From Betaproteobacteria bacterium (lineage in GTDB: Bacteria; Pseudomonadota; Gammaproteobacteria; Burkholderiales; Burkholderiaceae_C), in assembly GCA_025354965.1 (NCBI GenBank), contig JANXLW010000016.1, forward strand, positions 1 to 16,125: DNA of 16,125 nt, written 5' to 3'. Below, piece after piece: positions 13,686 through 16,125 of this stretch; positions within the stretch are counted from its first letter, which is position 1; each line of letters opens with the position of its first letter. Made by a program: the position numbers and the translations under genes. The notes beneath the pieces were generated by a model that searched no databases, was not told the DNA's origin, and was given only the letters and a program-made list of their open reading frames with translations.

Positions 13686-13892
13686 TCTTCAATCGATCCG
13701 ATCAAGGCTTTGTACTGGAGTGCCGTCATCAACGGCGTCATCTCCGTCCCCATCATGGTTGTCATGATGTTGATGGCGGTGCGGCCCGAAATCATGGGGC
13801 AGTTCGTCATTTCAAAAGGGTTGAAAATGCTGGGCTGGCTGGCGACGCTGATGATGGCAGCCGCGGTATGTGCCATGTTGTTGACCTGGTAG
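13680..13892 (+). pseudogene. C-terminal fragment of an NRAMP-type divalent metal transporter gene
   Basis: The frame at 13674-13892 encodes SSIDPIKALYWSAVINGV, then two membrane segments (about residues 14-36 and 52-71) ending AMLLTW and a TAG. IDPIKALxWSAVINGV followed by VPxMVxMMLMA and LGWLATxxMAAA is the C-terminal pattern of bacterial NRAMP-family Mn/Fe transporters. Only about the last 70 of some 400-450 residues are present. The fragment begins inside the broken pyrroline-2-carboxylate reductase gene and has no ribosome-binding site. It is a relic of a deletion or rearrangement that joined two unrelated genes, not a functional transporter. Confidence 0.72.
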
Positions 13893-13946
13893 AGCGTCAG
13901 CAAGCTGGCGCCCAGCGCAGACTCACCGGACTGCGCGATCTGGCGC

Positions 13947-14507
13947 TCAATCGTCCTGCAATTCGATTGACTCCGGAAAGAGCGCGTCGGCAAAGCCAAA
14001 GCGGGTGAAATCGCGCACCCGCATCGGGTACAGCTTGCCGATCAGGTGGTCACATTCATGCTGCACCACGCGGGCATGGAAACCCTCTACCGTCCGGTCT
14101 ATCGGGTCACCATACTGGTCAAAACCTACATAGCGAATTCGCGCGAAACGCGGTACCATGGCACGCAGGCCCGGCACCGACAGGCAGCCTTCCCAGTCTT
14201 CAACTTCCTGCACGGAGGTGTCACCCTCGGTTTCACCAGGCGCTGTGATCACGGGGTTGATCAGCACCGTTTTGGGCACGATGGGCGCGTCCGGATACCT
14301 GAGGTTACGCGTGTTGGAGCCAAAAATTACCAGTTGCAGGTCAACCCCGATTTGCGGTGCTGCCAGCCCGGCACCCTTGGCCGCCTGCATGGTGTCGAGC
14401 ATGTCTGAGATCAGCAAATGCAATTCATCGGTGTCGAATTGAGTCACAGGCAGAGCAATACGCAGCAATCGCGGATCGCCCATTTTCAGGATTTCACGAA
14501 CCGCCAT
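13947..14507 (-). CDS. def: Peptide deformylase
   Basis: This 186-residue metalloenzyme removes the formyl group from the initiator methionine of new proteins. All three family motifs are present: GAGLAAPQIG (residues 45-54), EGCLSVPG (106-113) and QHECDHLIGKL, giving metal ligands Cys108, His150 and His154 and catalytic Glu151. The ATG at 14507 is preceded by AAGGAG with 7 bases between; a TTG one codon earlier is less likely. The start lies inside the 3' end of ligA with a 14-base overlap, so def is probably translated from the ligA transcript by coupling. Many bacteria pair def with fmt; here the neighbour is ligA, and on the other side lies the pseudogene scar. Bacteria often carry several deformylases, so this may not be the only copy. 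Confidence 0.93.
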   Translation of the reverse strand: MAVREILKMGDPRLLRIALPVTQFDTDELHLLISDMLDTMQAAKGAGLAAPQIGVDLQLVIFGSNTRNLRYPDAPIVPKTVLINPVITAPGETEGDTSVQEVEDWEGCLSVPGLRAMVPRFARIRYVGFDQYGDPIDRTVEGFHARVVQHECDHLIGKLYPMRVRDFTRFGFADALFPESIELQDD

Positions 14508-16125
14508 CAAGCAACTCCTTTAAACCTGCTTCATCCAGTACTTCAATGCCCAACTCACGGGCTCTTTCCAGCTTGCTGCCGGCCTCGGCACCAGCCACCA
14601 CAAAAGTGGTTTTTTTACTCACTGATCCCGCCACCTTGCCGCCGGCTGCCTCAATCAAATCTTTGGCAGCATCGCGGCTCAAGCTGGGCAAAGTCCCGGT
14701 GACGACGAAAGTTTTTCCACTCAAGTACTGGGGCCTGCCCGGTGCCGGCGGTCCCTCCGGCCATGTCACGCCACAGGCACGCAACTGCTCCACCACCTCG
14801 CGGTTATGCGCCTGGTCGAAAAACGTACGCAGGCTTTGTGCCACGATCGGGCCAACGTCATTGACCAGCACGAGTTGTTCGACACTGGCATCCATGATGG
14901 CGTCCAGTGCTCCGAAATGACGGGCCAGTTCTTTGGCTGTGGCCTCACCCACGTGACGGATGCCCAGCCCAAACAGAAAGCGCGGTAGCGTGGTCTGCTT
15001 TGATTTTTCAATGGCTTCAACAATATTCTGCGCCGACTTGTCGGCCATGCGGTCCAGACTGGCCAGCGCGGTCAAACCCAAGCGGTACAAGTCCGGCAGA
15101 GTGGCAATGATCTGGCTATCAACCAGTTGATCAACCAGCTTGTCACCCAACCCCTCCACTTCCACCGCCCGGCGCTGGGCAAAATGCAGGATGGACTGCT
15201 TGCGCTGGGCACTGCAGAACAGCCCGCCGGTGCAACGATAGTCTGCCTCACCGTCCTCCCTGACAGCCACACTGCCACAGACCGGACAGTGCCGCGGCAT
15301 GCTGAACTCTGTGGCGCCGGGCAGGCGCTTCTCGAGCAGTACCGACACCACTTCCGGAATCACATCGCCAGCGCGGCGTACGATCACCGTGTCACCGATA
15401 CGCACATCCTTGCGCCGCGCCTCGTCTTCGTTGTGCAGCGTGGCGTTGGTCACAGTCGCGCCGCCAACAAACACCGGAGCCAGTTTCGCCACAGGGGTGA
15501 GTTTGCCGGTGCGACCGACCTGAATATCGATGTTCAGGATGGTGGTCAACTGCTCCTGCGCCGGGAACTTGTGCGCTACGGCCCAGCGCGGTTCGCGTGT
15601 TACAAAGCCCAGGCGGCGCTGCAGTGCCAGGCTGTTGACCTTGTAGACGACACCATCTATATCAAAGCCCAGGCCATCGCGCTGCTGGCCGATGGATTCG
15701 TAATAGGCTATCAATTCAGCAGCGCCTCGCGCAGTACTGACCCGAGATGAAACTGGAAACCCCCACGATTCCAGGGCTTTCAGCACCTCAAAATGCGTCA
15801 CAAATTCCGGGCTACCTGGAACCGCGGGCGTGACTTCACCCAAACCATAGGCAAAGAAGCTTAGCGGGCGCTGGGCGGCAATTGTCGGGTCAAGTTGACG
15901 CACGGCACCGGCAGCGGCGTTGCGGGGATTGACAAAGGTTTTTTGACCCTTCTCACGTTGCTTTTCATTGAGTGACTCAAAGTCATCGCGACGCATATAA
16001 ACTTCGCCGCGCACTTCCAGCACCAGCGGTACCGCCAGCGGCAAGCGCAGTGGAATTTGACCAATGGTGCGAATATTTTGCGTCACGTCTTCACCCATTT
16101 CACCATCGCCACGGGTGGCGGCCTG
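14494..16125 (-). CDS. ligA: NAD-dependent DNA ligase, C-terminal part (5' end outside window)
   Basis: The frame enters from the right edge and gives 543 residues, beginning QAATRGDGEMGEDVTQNIRTI, which is adenylation-domain sequence shortly after the active-site lysine motif KxDG. About 150 N-terminal residues are outside. Visible parts in order: the rest of the nucleotidyltransferase domain (EVRGEVYMRRDDF, FVNPRNAAAGAVRQLDP, GLGFDIDGVVYKV), the OB fold (IQVGRTGKLTPVAKLAPV, GDTVIVRRAGDVIPEV), a four-cysteine zinc finger (codons 15288-15214, CPVC...CTGGLFC), helix-hairpin-helix repeats, and a BRCT domain (GKTFVVTGTLPSLSRDAAKDLIEAAGGKV). It seals nicks during replication and repair. The 3' end overlaps def by 14 bases and contains its ribosome-binding site. 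Confidence 0.97.
   Translation of the reverse strand, partial: QAATRGDGEMGEDVTQNIRTIGQIPLRLPLAVPLVLEVRGEVYMRRDDFESLNEKQREKGQKTFVNPRNAAAGAVRQLDPTIAAQRPLSFFAYGLGEVTPAVPGSPEFVTHFEVLKALESWGFPVSSRVSTARGAAELIAYYESIGQQRDGLGFDIDGVVYKVNSLALQRRLGFVTREPRWAVAHKFPAQEQLTTILNIDIQVGRTGKLTPVAKLAPVFVGGATVTNATLHNEDEARRKDVRIGDTVIVRRAGDVIPEVVSVLLEKRLPGATEFSMPRHCPVCGSVAVREDGEADYRCTGGLFCSAQRKQSILHFAQRRAVEVEGLGDKLVDQLVDSQIIATLPDLYRLGLTALASLDRMADKSAQNIVEAIEKSKQTTLPRFLFGLGIRHVGEATAKELARHFGALDAIMDASVEQLVLVNDVGPIVAQSLRTFFDQAHNREVVEQLRACGVTWPEGPPAPGRPQYLSGKTFVVTGTLPSLSRDAAKDLIEAAGGKVAGSVSKKTTFVVAGAEAGSKLERARELGIEVLDEAGLKELLDGGS
14508..14520 (-). promoter_or_regulatory. Shine-Dalgarno of def, inside the ligA coding sequence
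   Basis: On the minus strand AAGGAG (14520-14515) lies 7 bases before the def ATG and within the last codons of ligA. It supports the ATG at 14507 as start and coupled translation of the two genes. Confidence 0.7.

Noticed and set aside
13893..13946. Possible remnant of the lost reductase C-terminus between the NRAMP stop and def
   Set aside because: Short pieces such as CAIW and GLRDLA faintly resemble the GxALWDLA ending of the family, but too briefly and in different frames to support a claim.
13685..14008. Continuation of the reductase frame to 14008
   Set aside because: Its composition (histidine/arginine-rich, no family similarity) is that of an out-of-frame reading over the NRAMP fragment and then antisense to def.

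Overview
The window reads like a chromosomal segment of a betaproteobacterium in the order Burkholderiales, most likely Comamonadaceae (Rhodoferax/Polaromonas-like). This rests on gene order and on protein sequences that look familiar for that group: a ferredoxin-linked sulfite reductase with a DUF934 partner, a 7Fe ferredoxin FdxA, a thioredoxin-reductase-like ferredoxin-NADP reductase, and overlapping ligA-def. No database search was possible, so the taxonomic placement is inference.

Left part (1-3600). A partial minus-strand gene (response-regulator-like, tentative) and a full periplasmic branched-chain-type substrate-binding protein run leftward. Divergent from them, a PfkB-family ribokinase and a nucleoside hydrolase form a two-gene operon that would cleave nucleosides and phosphorylate the released ribose.

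Centre (3600-11241). An AT-rich promoter region with several inverted repeats precedes a compact assimilatory sulfate reduction operon: TSUP-family transporter, cysI, DUF934 gene, cysH (APS-reductase type), cysD and cysN. The last four genes overlap by 1-4 bases. Directly downstream on the same strand are fdxA and a ferredoxin-NADP reductase gene. There is no cysJ and no cysC. The sequence therefore suggests sulfate -> APS (CysDN) -> sulfite (CysH, four-cysteine APS reductase) -> sulfide (CysI), with electrons for CysI plausibly coming from NADPH through the reductase and a ferredoxin.

Right of centre (11242-12512). This is a gene-poor, scarred region. It holds a 45-residue membrane peptide on the minus strand with a strong Shine-Dalgarno sequence, nested palindromes upstream of it, a short remnant of an IS3-type transposase OrfA, an orphan 15-bp hairpin, and a tRNA-Ala(CGC) gene followed by a terminator.

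Right part (12513-16125). An isoprenylcysteine-methyltransferase-family membrane protein is followed by a decayed locus: a delta1-pyrroline-2-carboxylate reductase gene with an in-frame stop at codon 16, whose 3' end is replaced by the tail of an NRAMP-type metal transporter gene. On the minus strand, ligA (5' end outside the window) overlaps def (peptide deformylase).

I did not find a convincing novel defence or mobile system. The most interesting items are the chimeric pseudogene, the architecture of the cys promoter, the orphan hairpin and the small membrane protein with its palindromic upstream region.
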